64,000 nucleotides of DNA from an uncultured Pedobacter sp. (GCF_913776295.1 NZ_CAJYOJ010000053.1:122591-186590), one strand, 5' to 3'; counted from the first letter of the stretch, positions 17,623-26,737 are shown. The notes: generated by a model not told the origin, from the letters alone. Made by a program: numbers and translations.

Positions 17623-19191
17623 ATGCAACTTTTTTCTTCCTTTAAATTCAAAATATCCCTTGCCTTTTCACTGTTTTTGAGCTTCCAGTTGCATGCGCAG
17701 ATACTCACTTCAAAACAGATTGACAGTGTGGTCGAGAAAACCCTTAGCACGTTCAATGTACCCGGTATTGCCGTTTCTGTAATTAAGGATGGAAAAATTA
17801 TTCATTTGAAGGGTTATGGGGTGAGTTCCATCAAAACCAATAAAAAGGTTGATGAGCATACCCTTTTTGGTGTGGCATCAAATACAAAGGCTTTTACCGC
17901 GGCCGCTTTGGGTATGCTGGTTGATGAGAAGAAGATAACCTGGGATACGAAAGTAACGGATGTAATTCCCGAATTTAAAATGTATGATGCGTACGTAACC
18001 AGTGAGTTTACTATCCGCGATTTGCTTACACACCGCAGTGGTTTAGATTTAGGCGCAGGCGATTTAATGATCTGGCCTGATTCATCAACAGTAGATAAAA
18101 AGCAGCTTATTCACAATTTACGGTACTTAAAACCAGTTTCTTCTTTCCGTACCAAATACGACTACGATAACCTGATGTACATTGTAGCCGGAGAAGTGGT
18201 GGCAAGGGTTTCAGGAATTACTTATGAGGATTTTATCGAAAGCAGAATCATCAAACCACTGGGTATGAGTAAGACTGCCGCCTCCTGGTACCGTTTAAAG
18301 GATAAATCGAATGTAATTGATGGCCATGCACCTTATCAAGGTAAACTGCTTCCTGTAGGCTTAAGCTTTGGCGAAATTGCGAATGCGGCAGGAGGGATTT
18401 ACTCAAACGTTACCGATATGAGTAAATGGGTAATGGCCATGATTAATGGTGGTAAATATGGCGAAACCTTGGATAAAAAACTGTTCAGTCCTGCTGTGGC
18501 CAGAGAACTTTGGACCCCGCAAACCATTATTGCTGGTGGAAACCCGGCGGCTTTTAGCAGTTACGGTTTAGGCTGGTTTTTGAGCAACGTGAATGGTAAT
18601 TTCCAGGCGACACATACGGGTGGTTTGTCAGGAATTGTAACACAGGTTACCATACTGCCAGAACTGAAACTGGGTATCATTGTATTAACCAACCAGCAGT
18701 CCGGCGCAGCTTTCAATGCCATTACCAACTCGATTAAAGATGGTTATTTAGGTATTAAAGGTCAGGACAGGATTAAAACGTACAATGATAACAGGTTAAG
18801 AAATGAAAAACAGGCAGATGAGATGGTAACCAAAGTTTGGAGCGATATTGCTGCTCAACAAAAATTAGCAGCTTCGAAACCCGACGCTAAAAATTACTAT
18901 GGAACTTTCCGCGACTCCTGGTTTGGCGAGGTAACTATTAGTGAATTGGATGGTAAAATGCATTTTCAATCCAAAAATTCACCAAAACTGAGAGGCGACA
19001 TGACTTACTATAAAGGTAATACTTTTATAGTGAAATGGTACGACAGAAGTTTGGATGCTGATGCCTTTGTTAATTTTAGCTTAGATAACAATGCCCTGGC
19101 CGATGGTTTTAAAATCGAAGCCATTTCTCCATTAACCGATTTTAGTTTCGACTTCCAGGATCTGGATTTCAAAAAGACCGATAAAAAATAA
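17623..19191 (+). CDS. Exported serine hydrolase, class C beta-lactamase-like
   Basis: 522 residues with a signal peptide ending QLHAQ. Penicillin-binding/beta-lactamase fold: SxxK is SNTK (S86, K89), a Tyr motif lies in KYDYDNLMYIVAGE, and the third motif is THTGGLSG. Residues from about 400 form a C-terminal beta domain of the DUF3471 type (NYYGTFRDSWFGEVTI). Such proteins are peptidases or esterases more often than antibiotic-resistance enzymes. The next gene, an esterase-like SGNH hydrolase, follows 18 bases later, so the two are likely co-transcribed. Confidence 0.9.
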   Translation: MQLFSSFKFKISLAFSLFLSFQLHAQILTSKQIDSVVEKTLSTFNVPGIAVSVIKDGKIIHLKGYGVSSIKTNKKVDEHTLFGVASNTKAFTAAALGMLVDEKKITWDTKVTDVIPEFKMYDAYVTSEFTIRDLLTHRSGLDLGAGDLMIWPDSSTVDKKQLIHNLRYLKPVSSFRTKYDYDNLMYIVAGEVVARVSGITYEDFIESRIIKPLGMSKTAASWYRLKDKSNVIDGHAPYQGKLLPVGLSFGEIANAAGGIYSNVTDMSKWVMAMINGGKYGETLDKKLFSPAVARELWTPQTIIAGGNPAAFSSYGLGWFLSNVNGNFQATHTGGLSGIVTQVTILPELKLGIIVLTNQQSGAAFNAITNSIKDGYLGIKGQDRIKTYNDNRLRNEKQADEMVTKVWSDIAAQQKLAASKPDAKNYYGTFRDSWFGEVTISELDGKMHFQSKNSPKLRGDMTYYKGNTFIVKWYDRSLDADAFVNFSLDNNALADGFKIEAISPLTDFSFDFQDLDFKKTDKK

Positions 19192-19209
19192 CCTAACCAA
19201 TTATATATA

Positions 19210-19869
19210 ATGAAAACAGCATTAAAAACGAGTATTTTACTAAGCTTTTGCTTAATTGCATTAACCTCAATGACATTTAAACCCAAACGGATTATCTTTT
19301 TCGGCGATTCCATTACGCAGCAGGGCGTTTCAAAAAACGGATACGTAACGCTGATCAAAAAATCGCTCGATTCTACCAAATATGATATTATAGGCGCTGG
19401 TATCGGCGGTAATAAGGTTTATGATCTTTACCTGCGTTTAGAGGACGATGTATTAAATAAGAAACCTGATCTGGTAGTTATTTACGTTGGTATTAATGAT
19501 GTGTGGCATAAACAATCGTCTCATACTGGTACCGACTATGATAAATATCTAAAATTTTATCAGGCCCTGATTAATAAAATTCAGGCTGCGGGCAGTAAAG
19601 TGGTATTGGTTACGCCTTCAGTTGTTGGGGAGAAAAAAGATGGAACCAATGAACTGGATGCCGATCTGAATAAATATGCCGAAGGAATTAGAGCATTGGC
19701 CGCGAAAAATAATCTTCCGGTATGCGATTTAAGGAAAATTTTTGCTGAATATGAAGCAAAAAATAATCAGGAAGATAAAGAAAAAGGTATTTTAACCGTT
19801 GATCGGGTGCACTTAAACGAAACCGGAAACAAATTAGTGGCTGATCAATTGCTGCCTTTGGTGAAGTAA
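19210..19869 (+). CDS. SGNH/GDSL-family hydrolase
   Basis: 219 residues; block I is IIFFGDSITQQG (nucleophile S34), block III is VGINDVW (N96) and block V is VDRVHLNETG (D198, H201), a full SGNH set. A hydrophobic N-terminus (KTSILLSFCLIALTSMTF) suggests export. These enzymes are esterases or lipases, often deacetylating carbohydrates; the partner serine hydrolase 18 bases upstream gives no further specificity. Confidence 0.9.
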   Translation: MKTALKTSILLSFCLIALTSMTFKPKRIIFFGDSITQQGVSKNGYVTLIKKSLDSTKYDIIGAGIGGNKVYDLYLRLEDDVLNKKPDLVVIYVGINDVWHKQSSHTGTDYDKYLKFYQALINKIQAAGSKVVLVTPSVVGEKKDGTNELDADLNKYAEGIRALAAKNNLPVCDLRKIFAEYEAKNNQEDKEKGILTVDRVHLNETGNKLVADQLLPLVK

Positions 19870-19906
19870 CAGGTTTTTTAAACCGCAAGGTTCGCTGAGT
19901 ATTCCG

Positions 19907-19941
19907 CAAAGCACACAAAGAAAATTTCTCTGTGTGCTTTG
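19907..19941. repeat. Inverted repeat downstream of the SGNH gene
   Basis: Perfect 11-bp arms CAAAGCACACA and TGTGTGCTTTG separated by 13 bases, followed by a T-rich stretch. Could act as terminator; sequence words of this type recur as interspersed repeats in Bacteroidota. Confidence 0.55.
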
Positions 19942-19981
19942 TGTTTTATCTCTGTTATCTTTGTGGTGAAATGGGCCGATT

Positions 19982-20036
19982 CTTCATTGCGAACCGAAGA
20001 AAGGGAAAGTGTGTTGGAGTGAAGCAATCTTTCCTG
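19982..20036 (+). repeat. Repeat copy A, upstream of the GIY-YIG gene
   Basis: Closely resembles the left half of the element at 20384-20505, including TCATTGCGAA, GGAGTGAAGCAATC and TTTCCTG in the same order and orientation. It ends 25 bases before the GIY-YIG start and lacks the right-hand inverted end. Confidence 0.7.
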
Positions 20037-20061
20037 TTTAGCGGTAAATTTAAAATGTAAT

Positions 20062-20361
20062 ATGGAAAGAGGTGGAACAATCTACATCATTACTAATTTT
20101 ACGCATACAACATTTTACACTGGAGTTACCTCTGATATAACATCTAGAATAATAGAGCACAAAGAAAAAGCACATCCGAAATCTTTTTCTGCAAAATATA
20201 ACTTAGACAAACTTGTTTATTTTTGTTCCTATGATTCGATAGAGGAAGCAATTGCAGAAGAAAAGAGAATTAAAGGCGGAAGCCGAAAAAGGAAAATAAA
20301 GTTAATAGAATCTATAAATCCTGGATGGAAGGATTTATGGGAAATAGTTAAAGAATGGTGA
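20062..20361 (+). CDS. GIY-YIG nuclease-domain protein
   Basis: 99 residues, single domain. The GIY-YIG core reads TIYIITN (6-12) and FYTGVTSDI (18-26), with R29 and H33 (SRIIEHK) and E-rich helix EEAIAEEKRIKGGSRKRK. This is the small UvrC-like/URI (YhbQ-type) family; members nick DNA or are of unknown role, and are often multicopy in Bacteroidota. It is bracketed by two copies of the same intergenic repeat in direct orientation (19982-20036 and 20384-20435), and dnaG follows. Association with repeats suggests mobility or a repeat-processing role, which is inference. Confidence 0.9.
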   Translation: MERGGTIYIITNFTHTTFYTGVTSDITSRIIEHKEKAHPKSFSAKYNLDKLVYFCSYDSIEEAIAEEKRIKGGSRKRKIKLIESINPGWKDLWEIVKEW

Positions 20362-20383
20362 AGGTCAATGCGATTAAAAATAT

Positions 20384-20505
20384 CGTCATTGCGAACTGAA
20401 GAAGGGAAATGTGCGATGGAGTGAAGCAATCTTTCCTGCAGGTAAAATCAGTTTAAAATAAAAATAGCAAAAAAGATTGCTTCGTCGTGCCTCCTCGCAA
20501 TGACG
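20384..20505. repeat. Inverted-repeat element, copy B, in the dnaG leader
   Basis: Outer perfect 11-bp inverted ends CGTCATTGCGA (20384) and TCGCAATGACG (20495); inner 12-bp arms GAAGCAATCTTT (20423) and AAAGATTGCTTC (20472). 122 bp, no coding potential. Begins 23 bases after the GIY-YIG stop and ends 14 bases before the dnaG start. Confidence 0.88.
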
Positions 20506-20519
20506 GACAATAACTAAGT

Positions 20520-22505
20520 ATGATAAACCGCGAAACAATAGATAAGATAATGGATACCGCCCGTATTGAGGAGGTAGTTGGGGATTTTGTGCACTTAAAA
20601 AAACGCGGAACCAGTTTAATCGGGAACTGTCCTTTCCATGGTGAAAAAACACCTTCTTTCCATGTATCCGTAACTAAAGGCATTTATAAATGTTTTGGCT
20701 GCGGTAAAGGGGGCGATTCAGTACGCTTTATTATGGATCATGAAAAATATTCATATCCGGAAGCACTTAAATTTTTAGCCAATAAATACAATATAGAGGT
20801 AGAGGAGACCGAACTCTCTCCTCAGGCTGCCGAAGCACAGAGCGCTAAAGAAAGCCTGTACATCGTATCGCAGTATGCTGCCGCGTTTTTTGTAAAGCAG
20901 CTCTGGGAAACAGAAGAGGGTAGAGGCATAGGCCTCAGCTATTTTAAAGAGCGCGGATTTAGAGAAGATATCCTAAAAAAATTCGAAGTGGGTTATTCTC
21001 CTGATGTTTGGGATGCATTAACACAAAGTGCTACAAATGCCGGACATAAGCTTGAGTTTTTGGAATCAACAGGTTTATCCATTAAAAACGATAACGGTAA
21101 AATATATGATCGTTTCCGTGGGCGTGTGATGTTTCCCATCCACAACTTTACCGGTCGGATCATTGGTTTTGGCGGCAGAACGCTCAAAACAGATAAAAAT
21201 GTACCGAAATACGTCAATTCTCCTGAGAGCGAAATTTACCACAAGTCGAATGTGCTTTATGGTTTATTCCACGCCAAAAAAGCCATCCGCGATTTAGATA
21301 ACTGTTACCTGGCAGAAGGTTATGCCGATGTGCTTTCTGTTCATCAGGCTGGGATAGAAAACGTAGTCGCCTCTTCGGGTACCTCTTTAACCGTAGAGCA
21401 AATTAAACTGATCGGGCGTTTTACCCAGAATATCACCATTCTTTTTGATGGTGATGCCGCAGGAATAAAAGCCTCGCTCCGTGGTCTGGATATGATTCTG
21501 GAAGAAGGATTGAACGTAAAGATTGTTTCCTTCCCTGATGGTCACGACCCTGATTCTTATATGCATCATGTGGGCGCTGGTGCATTTAAAACCTATCTGG
21601 AGCAGAATAGAAAAGACTTTATTCTCTATAAGGCAAATGTACTGCTCAAAGATGCCGGTAATGATCCCATCAAGCGCGCAGGTATTATCCGAGATATTGT
21701 AGAAAGTATTGCCAAAATTCCAGATCCGATTAAAGCTTCGGTTTTTATCCGCGAGAGTAGCAGTTTGCTCGAAATTGAAGAGCATATTTTGCTGAGCGAA
21801 CTCAATAAAATGCGTTCGGCAAAGCTTAAAAAGAGTTTTGAGGGTAATCAGCGGGCAACTCCTTCGGGCAATCCGAAATCTTATAATTCAGGCCCACCAG
21901 AACCGCTTGGTCCACCTGATGATTTATGGGATGATAGTGTAGGACCATCTGGTTACGAGCCACAGGAGACAGCTAAAGAAGAAGAATATCAGGAAAAGGA
22001 AATTGTACGCTTACTACTGGCTTTTGGGCATGAATTTGTTAACTGGGATAAGATTGATGATATGTACATTGGTCCATTCATCATGCAGAACCTGAGCGAT
22101 GTTGAATTCGACGATCCGCTTTGCAAGCGAATTATTGATTACTATAAATCTGAAATTGACAACGGCAGGTTACCAACTGCTAACCACTTCGTTAAACATG
22201 AAGACAGGGATATTGCAGATTTAGCGATTACGCTGTCTACTTCAGAGTATGCTTTAAGTGAGAATTGGTTAAACAAACATCTTATCTACGTTAAAGATGA
22301 ATCAATGAATTTAAAAGCAACCATTTTAGGTGGTATTTTTCACCTTAAAAAACGTAAGGTGGAGAAGATATTAATGAACCTGTTGAAAGAGATAAAGGAA
22401 GAAAAGAACGAAGAGAACCAAATGATTTTAATGCAACGCTATGGTGTGATTAAAGGCGTAGAGCGTGAGATTTCGAAATTTTTAGGCTCTGTTATTGTAA
22501 AATAA
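20520..22505 (+). CDS. dnaG: DNA primase DnaG
   Basis: Makes RNA primers at the replication fork. 661 residues. The N-terminal zinc finger is C37, H40, C58, C61 (CPFH ... CFGC), followed by the core with GRVMFPIHNFTGRIIGFGGR, a TOPRIM domain (YLAEGYADVLSVHQAG, then ILFDGDAAGIKAS), a low-complexity Pro/Gly linker near 440-480 and a C-terminal helicase-interaction region. The start codon is 14 bases downstream of an inverted-repeat element, so the leader contains mobile-looking DNA. Confidence 0.97.
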   Translation: MINRETIDKIMDTARIEEVVGDFVHLKKRGTSLIGNCPFHGEKTPSFHVSVTKGIYKCFGCGKGGDSVRFIMDHEKYSYPEALKFLANKYNIEVEETELSPQAAEAQSAKESLYIVSQYAAAFFVKQLWETEEGRGIGLSYFKERGFREDILKKFEVGYSPDVWDALTQSATNAGHKLEFLESTGLSIKNDNGKIYDRFRGRVMFPIHNFTGRIIGFGGRTLKTDKNVPKYVNSPESEIYHKSNVLYGLFHAKKAIRDLDNCYLAEGYADVLSVHQAGIENVVASSGTSLTVEQIKLIGRFTQNITILFDGDAAGIKASLRGLDMILEEGLNVKIVSFPDGHDPDSYMHHVGAGAFKTYLEQNRKDFILYKANVLLKDAGNDPIKRAGIIRDIVESIAKIPDPIKASVFIRESSSLLEIEEHILLSELNKMRSAKLKKSFEGNQRATPSGNPKSYNSGPPEPLGPPDDLWDDSVGPSGYEPQETAKEEEYQEKEIVRLLLAFGHEFVNWDKIDDMYIGPFIMQNLSDVEFDDPLCKRIIDYYKSEIDNGRLPTANHFVKHEDRDIADLAITLSTSEYALSENWLNKHLIYVKDESMNLKATILGGIFHLKKRKVEKILMNLLKEIKEEKNEENQMILMQRYGVIKGVEREISKFLGSVIVK

Positions 22506-22537
22506 ATTACAAATGACTGGAGTCCTGTAGAGATTTT

Positions 22538-22641
22538 GTCATCTCGAATGAAGCATAGCGAAATGGAGAGATCTGTCTAAACAGATTTTGCTTCGCAGAG
22601 CCTTCGGGTTCCCGACTGCCTTGCTCTCTGCTCGAAATGAC
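22538..22641. repeat. Dispersed inverted-repeat element
   Basis: Ends GTCATCTCGA and TCGAAATGAC, complementary at 9 of 10. Inner arms AGATCTGT / ACAGATTT around 22569-22587. Lies between dnaG and the YraN gene. Confidence 0.75.
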
Positions 22642-22726
22642 GGCTTTTCAATCATGACGATCGTCCCTGATGAAGAGACTATAAAATTCATTCATTCAAA
22701 ACTCACTCATTCAATAATTGTTAGAT

Positions 22727-23092
22727 ATGGCGCTTCATAACGATTTAGGCAGAGTAGGCGAAAAAATTGCAAAACAATATCTGGAAGATCTGGGATATGA
22801 AATTTTAGATGAAAACTGGACGCATGGTAAAGCCGAAGTTGATTTGATTGTATATAAAAACGGCATCATGGTTTTTGTAGAAGTTAAATCCCGCAGCTCC
22901 ATTGCTTTTGGCGAACCCGAGGAATTTGTTCAAAAATCTAAACAAATTCAAATGGAATTGGCCGCTAATGCCTATATTGAAATCATGAATCATCAAAATG
23001 ATATCCGTTTTGATATTATTGCGATTACCTTTACAAAAAATAAAACTTATAACTTAAACCATATAGAAGATGCGTTTTGGCCTGAAGATTAA
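22727..23092 (+). CDS. UPF0102 (YraN) family nuclease-fold protein
   Basis: 121 residues from ATG 22727 (a TTG 9 bases earlier is in frame). YraN signature: GRVGEKIAKQYLEDLGYEIL then HGKAEVDLIVYKNGIMVFVEVKSR with the PD-(D/E)xK-like D and ExK. Possibly a Holliday-junction-resolvase-fold enzyme; biochemical role not settled. The C-terminal codons overlap the next gene's start by 23 bases, an unusual overlap that suggests coupling. Confidence 0.9.
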   Translation: MALHNDLGRVGEKIAKQYLEDLGYEILDENWTHGKAEVDLIVYKNGIMVFVEVKSRSSIAFGEPEEFVQKSKQIQMELAANAYIEIMNHQNDIRFDIIAITFTKNKTYNLNHIEDAFWPED

Positions 23093-24152
23093 CCATATCA
23101 AAAATTTCATATTTGTCGGAACTGCACTTGCATTTGCAACTGCCTGTAAAGAAAGTGCTACCACAACCTACCGTAACTTTGTTTCTCCATTAACCGGTCT
23201 TAATGTGTCCTCTGGTAATGAATTTGATGTTAAAGTACAATTTGGGGCCGATCAGAAAGTAGATTCCGTTGTGTATTTGATCGACACCATCAAAGTTGCT
23301 TCAAAAACCGACACTTTGGCGCTTAAACTTAAAACGGAAGGTCTAAAGCTGGGTAATCACCTGTTAACAGCTAAAATATTTGGTGAAGGAAAATCAGAAG
23401 ATGTCACTTCAAATATCAACGTTTTAGCCGCTCAGGCGCCTGCAGAATATACGTATAAAGTGATTAAGAGTCTGCCTCATGATACCGCTTCATATGTAGA
23501 AGGTTTGGAATACCATGACGGCATCTTTTACGAAAGCGCCGGCGATTATGGCCACTCGAGCTTACGTAAGGTAGAGCCTGCTACAGGGAAAATTCTTCAG
23601 CAAACAGATTTAGATAAACAGTATTTTGGCGAAGGCATGACCGTGATCGGAAATAAGATTATCCAGTTAACTTATCGTGAAAAAGTCGGTTTTGTTTATG
23701 ATAAAGCTACCTTAAAAAAACTATCTGAGTTTTCTTATACTACAGGAAGAGAAGGCTGGGGTTTGGCTTTTGATGGGGAGAAAGTGTTAAATACCGATGG
23801 TTCCAATACGATATTTTTCCTGGATAAGGATACTTATCAAAAAATTGGCTCAATCGATGTTTTCGATAATAAGGGGCCGATCCAAAATCTGAACGAACTG
23901 GAAGTGATCGATGGTAAAATTTATGCAAACGTATATACCACGAATGAGATCATGATCATTAATCCACAATCGGGAGCTGTTGAAGGTAAGATCGATTTGT
24001 CGGGACTATTGCCAGCCGATTATTTTAAAACTGATGATGAAAAAAACAACAACGTTCTAAACGGAATTGCTTACGATAAGGTGGGTAAAAGGCTGTTTGT
24101 AGCGGGTAAAAAATGGCCATACATTTTTCAGATTGAGTTGGTAAAAAGATAG
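23070..24152 (+). CDS. Glutaminyl-peptide cyclotransferase (glutamine cyclase), lipoprotein
   Basis: 360 residues. N-terminal lipoprotein signal ends FATAC. An immunoglobulin-like segment (~35-125) precedes the five-bladed beta-propeller of the plant/bacterial glutaminyl cyclase type: YVEGLEYHDGIFYESAGDYG, YFGEGMTVIGNKIIQLTY, EGWGLAFDGEKVLNTDG, LNELEVIDGKIYANVY and VLNGIAYD. The enzyme cyclises N-terminal Gln of exported proteins to pyroglutamate; in Bacteroidota many processed proteins carry Gln after the signal peptide, as here where several end in AQ. Start overlaps the YraN gene by 23 bases. Confidence 0.9.
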   Translation: MRFGLKINHIKNFIFVGTALAFATACKESATTTYRNFVSPLTGLNVSSGNEFDVKVQFGADQKVDSVVYLIDTIKVASKTDTLALKLKTEGLKLGNHLLTAKIFGEGKSEDVTSNINVLAAQAPAEYTYKVIKSLPHDTASYVEGLEYHDGIFYESAGDYGHSSLRKVEPATGKILQQTDLDKQYFGEGMTVIGNKIIQLTYREKVGFVYDKATLKKLSEFSYTTGREGWGLAFDGEKVLNTDGSNTIFFLDKDTYQKIGSIDVFDNKGPIQNLNELEVIDGKIYANVYTTNEIMIINPQSGAVEGKIDLSGLLPADYFKTDDEKNNNVLNGIAYDKVGKRLFVAGKKWPYIFQIELVKR

Positions 24153-24182
24153 ATTAAAAGTTATTGTCATCTCTTTAGGTAT

Positions 24183-24244
24183 GTCACGTTGAGCTTGTCG
24201 AAACGCCTATAATTATTAGGCCCTTCAACAGGCTCCGGATTGAC
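24183..24244. repeat. Dispersed inverted-repeat element, short
   Basis: Left GTCACGTTGAGCTTGTCGAA and right arm TTCAACAGGCTCCGGATTGAC are complementary with a few mismatches. Between convergent genes. Confidence 0.6.
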
Positions 24245-24268
24245 AAATCTTGTTTTTCAGACTCTTAG

Positions 24269-24799
24269 TTAATCCTTTCTCTTCGGTTCCTCTAAATATC
24301 CATTAAAAAAGATGGGTTGTTTATTCATACTGCTGGCCGTTAAAGAAGCATAACCATTGGTAGAGACATTGAGCGTAAACCGGTAATTTTCTCTTGTTAC
24401 ATCTTTGGTCTCGATTTGAATGGTGTACATTCCCTTTTTATTTTTCGATTCTTTGTAGGTGAAATTTTTTGAAGTAAATCTAATTCCGCCCTGTGTCGGA
24501 TCTATCGGAGCAGAAAAGGACCTGCCAAAATAAGGAAGATAGGCCACAATACTGTCTTTGGTAACCCTTACATCATATTGCGATCCGGTTAAGTTTATCG
24601 AAGAGCCTGCCTGGCTGCCTGGCATCATAGACATGATTCTGTTGATATCGTTATTGGCCATCGGTGTGGCCGTATTGGCCACAAAAGTATAATTTTTACC
24701 TGCCACAATTTTTATGGTCGTTTCCTTATCGGTTTGGGCAAAAGACTGGAAGCCGAACGAAAGAAAAGTAAGGCTTAATATAAAATTTAAATATTTCAT
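24269..24799 (-). CDS. Exported DUF4251-type protein
   Basis: 176 residues, signal peptide ending QSFAQ. The segment from residue 88 (VRVTKDSIVAYLPYFGRSFS) followed by GIRFTSKNFTYKESKNKKG matches the DUF4251 family of exported Bacteroidota proteins. Function unknown. Single gene, convergent with the glutaminyl cyclase gene. Confidence 0.85.
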   Translation of the reverse strand: MKYLNFILSLTFLSFGFQSFAQTDKETTIKIVAGKNYTFVANTATPMANNDINRIMSMMPGSQAGSSINLTGSQYDVRVTKDSIVAYLPYFGRSFSAPIDPTQGGIRFTSKNFTYKESKNKKGMYTIQIETKDVTRENYRFTLNVSTNGYASLTASSMNKQPIFFNGYLEEPKRKD

Positions 24800-24906
24800 A
24801 ATGTGTGTTTTAAATGTATAACAATTTAAAGATGCACAGATTTGAAAGATTCCATAATAGTGCCAAAAATGGAAGGAAACGTAAATTAAACGGTTTTTGT
24901 TTTTAA

Positions 24907-25527
24907 TCAGGGGTTTGCCGTTTCCGAATAACTTGATTTGTATATAGGATTATTTTTCTCCCCTTCGGAGGCACCTGTTGCTGTGAATTTATAGTTGCCG
25001 GCAGAGAGGTTATTCAATTCTATTTCACCGTTGTCGTTTGTTATTAAAGTGATTGAGTTTCCACCAGGATTTTTACCACCTTTAACAATTATTCCTCCGA
25101 TTGGCGATCCTGCCACCTTCGATTTGGGATTGGTAACAGGCACTGAAATGATAAATTTATAATTTCCCGCGCTGGTATTGTTAAACTCTATTTCGCCATT
25201 TTGATTAGTTACTAGTGTAACCGTATTTTCTCCGGGCTTTTTGTCTGCTTTTACCACAAGTCCGCCAATAGGTTGCCCAGCTGCAAAACTGATCTCTCCC
25301 GTAGTTACATCTAGTTTGCCTTTAATGGATTTCATGATGCAGGGGAAATGGGGTTCCGGGTAATTCAGTTTACAATAATCACAATAATGCCCTTCAGGTG
25401 CCTGCGTTTTTAACTGTGGTGTATTTTTTTCTTTGGTTGCTATTGATGGGGCAGTTGTTTTAATTTGAGCTAGAACGGTTAACGAGATAGATAGCAGAAA
25501 TACCGCTAGAGCAACTCCTTTTTTCAT
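24907..25527 (-). CDS. Secreted protein with an internal duplication and CxxC motif
   Basis: 206 residues, signal peptide ending VLAQ. Unknown family. Two ~43-residue repeats, at about 86-128 and 142-184, each carry PIGG(L/I)(V/I)VK, then T(L)(V/I)TN(Q/D)NGEIE(F/L)NN and SAGNYKF. They resemble surface-exposed SpaA/carboxypeptidase-regulatory-like (prealbumin) modules that end NGEI...AGNYKF. A C-x-x-C (C49, C52) and C63 precede them. Possibly an adhesive or cell-surface structural protein; not secured. Confidence 0.75.
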   Translation of the reverse strand: MKKGVALAVFLLSISLTVLAQIKTTAPSIATKEKNTPQLKTQAPEGHYCDYCKLNYPEPHFPCIMKSIKGKLDVTTGEISFAAGQPIGGLVVKADKKPGENTVTLVTNQNGEIEFNNTSAGNYKFIISVPVTNPKSKVAGSPIGGIIVKGGKNPGGNSITLITNDNGEIELNNLSAGNYKFTATGASEGEKNNPIYKSSYSETANP

Positions 25528-25632
25528 AAAATTTGATTAGAAAAGTAAAGTTAATCAAAAAATATGGCTCTTACTAGCGTTAGCACGTTTAAGTTGGGGA
25601 ATTGCTTTTAAAACATGTGCAAAAATTAATTA

Positions 25633-25696
25633 GCCACGGAAACACAGAAATCACGGAGTAAACTAAAGTCTTTCCGTGGTTTTCGTGCCTCCGCGG
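25633..25696. repeat. Intergenic inverted repeat (CCACGGAAA type)
   Basis: Perfect arms CCACGGAAA (25634-25642) and TTTCCGTGG (25671-25679); flanks GCCACGG and CCGCGGC also pair loosely. Lies in the 260-base gap between two leftward genes. Confidence 0.55.
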
Positions 25697-25790
25697 CAAA
25701 CATAATGCTTAGGCTTGCGCAGAAAGAAGAAGAATGATCAGAGAAAAGTAAAAGCGATTTACTTGGCTGTCTTGGCGCTTTGTAGGTCCT

Positions 25791-26141
25791 TTATACCTGT
25801 TTTTTCTTTTTTGATGATTTGGCAAAAGGGTTAAAATCCAGGGCAAGCTTAACCCAGAAATTGAGTTCATCATTTCGGTTTAATACATCTTCCGATACCG
25901 AAATATAGCCCTTCATCGGTCGGCCGCCCATCACCATTTGTTCCCAGCCATCCTTATCTGATAAATTGTCTAACGCATTTGGATCCAGTCTTAACATCAG
26001 ACCCTCTTTGGAAACACCGATGCACATTTTGCCATTTACCATGAATACCAACCCGCTAAACATCAGTTTTTCTTCTACATCAGCAATGTGCATTAAACGT
26101 TCAGCTACACGCTGGGCAAGTGTTTCGTTATAATCTCTCAT
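25791..26141 (-). CDS. TfoX N-terminal-domain protein
   Basis: 116 residues. Matches the TfoX/Sxy N-terminal fold: LMFSGLVFMVNGKMCIGVSKEGLMLRLDP and MKGYISVSEDVL. In gammaproteobacteria Sxy/TfoX regulates competence; the stand-alone small form in Bacteroidota has no proven role. The start codon overlaps the previous gene's stop by one base (TAATG), so translation is coupled. C-terminal Lys-rich tail. Confidence 0.85.
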   Translation of the reverse strand: MRDYNETLAQRVAERLMHIADVEEKLMFSGLVFMVNGKMCIGVSKEGLMLRLDPNALDNLSDKDGWEQMVMGGRPMKGYISVSEDVLNRNDELNFWVKLALDFNPFAKSSKKKKQV

Positions 26142-26737
26142 TATTCATCTGTATAGCTTCCCGAAACAAATTTGATCCCAGTTGAGGTAAAGAAATTTTT
26201 TAGCATGTTAAATTTTTCAGTACATTTTTCACCAATACGTATTTTATTCGAGCTGAATTGCATACGCAGGCAATCGAAGCAGATTTCAATATAAGCGATT
26301 ACTTTCCTCTTGTCGTTAAAGAATAAAATAGCATTGTGTGGGTCGTAGCAGGACATTCCATCTTCGATCACTCCATATTTTTTAGATCTGTAACCATAGT
26401 TAAAAAGTAAATCAGTTAGTTTGTTGATATCTTGCTTGGATAATCTGATTTCCTCTTTTACCATCCCAGTATCTAAAACTCCTTTTTTTACTGGCAGATG
26501 GCTTGAAAATTTTGATATCGTATCTATAAAGGATATTAAAGACACAAATTCTGTCCGGTTAAAAGGATAAAACATTTTCCTTTGTTCAGAACTATATTTA
26601 TCGAAGTGCATGCAATGGGAATTTTCTTCCATTAATGAATCTTGCTGTTCAATTGATAAGTTTTCTGATCCTTTTGTCTGTGCAGATAACAAACTACAGA
26701 TGAAAACAAGGCAAATGGTACTCAAGATTTTTAACAT
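26141..26737 (-). CDS. Secreted protein of unknown function
   Basis: 198 residues; signal peptide ending SLLSAQ. No family recognised. Features: a His/Cys-containing segment SHCMHFDKYSSEQRKMFYPF and several later Cys (SCYDPHNAILFF, CFDCLRMQF). It overlaps the TfoX-domain gene by one base and is transcribed first, so the pair is an operon. Divergent from rnhB with about 85 bases between starts. Confidence 0.7.
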   Translation of the reverse strand: MLKILSTICLVFICSLLSAQTKGSENLSIEQQDSLMEENSHCMHFDKYSSEQRKMFYPFNRTEFVSLISFIDTISKFSSHLPVKKGVLDTGMVKEEIRLSKQDINKLTDLLFNYGYRSKKYGVIEDGMSCYDPHNAILFFNDKRKVIAYIEICFDCLRMQFSSNKIRIGEKCTEKFNMLKNFFTSTGIKFVSGSYTDE

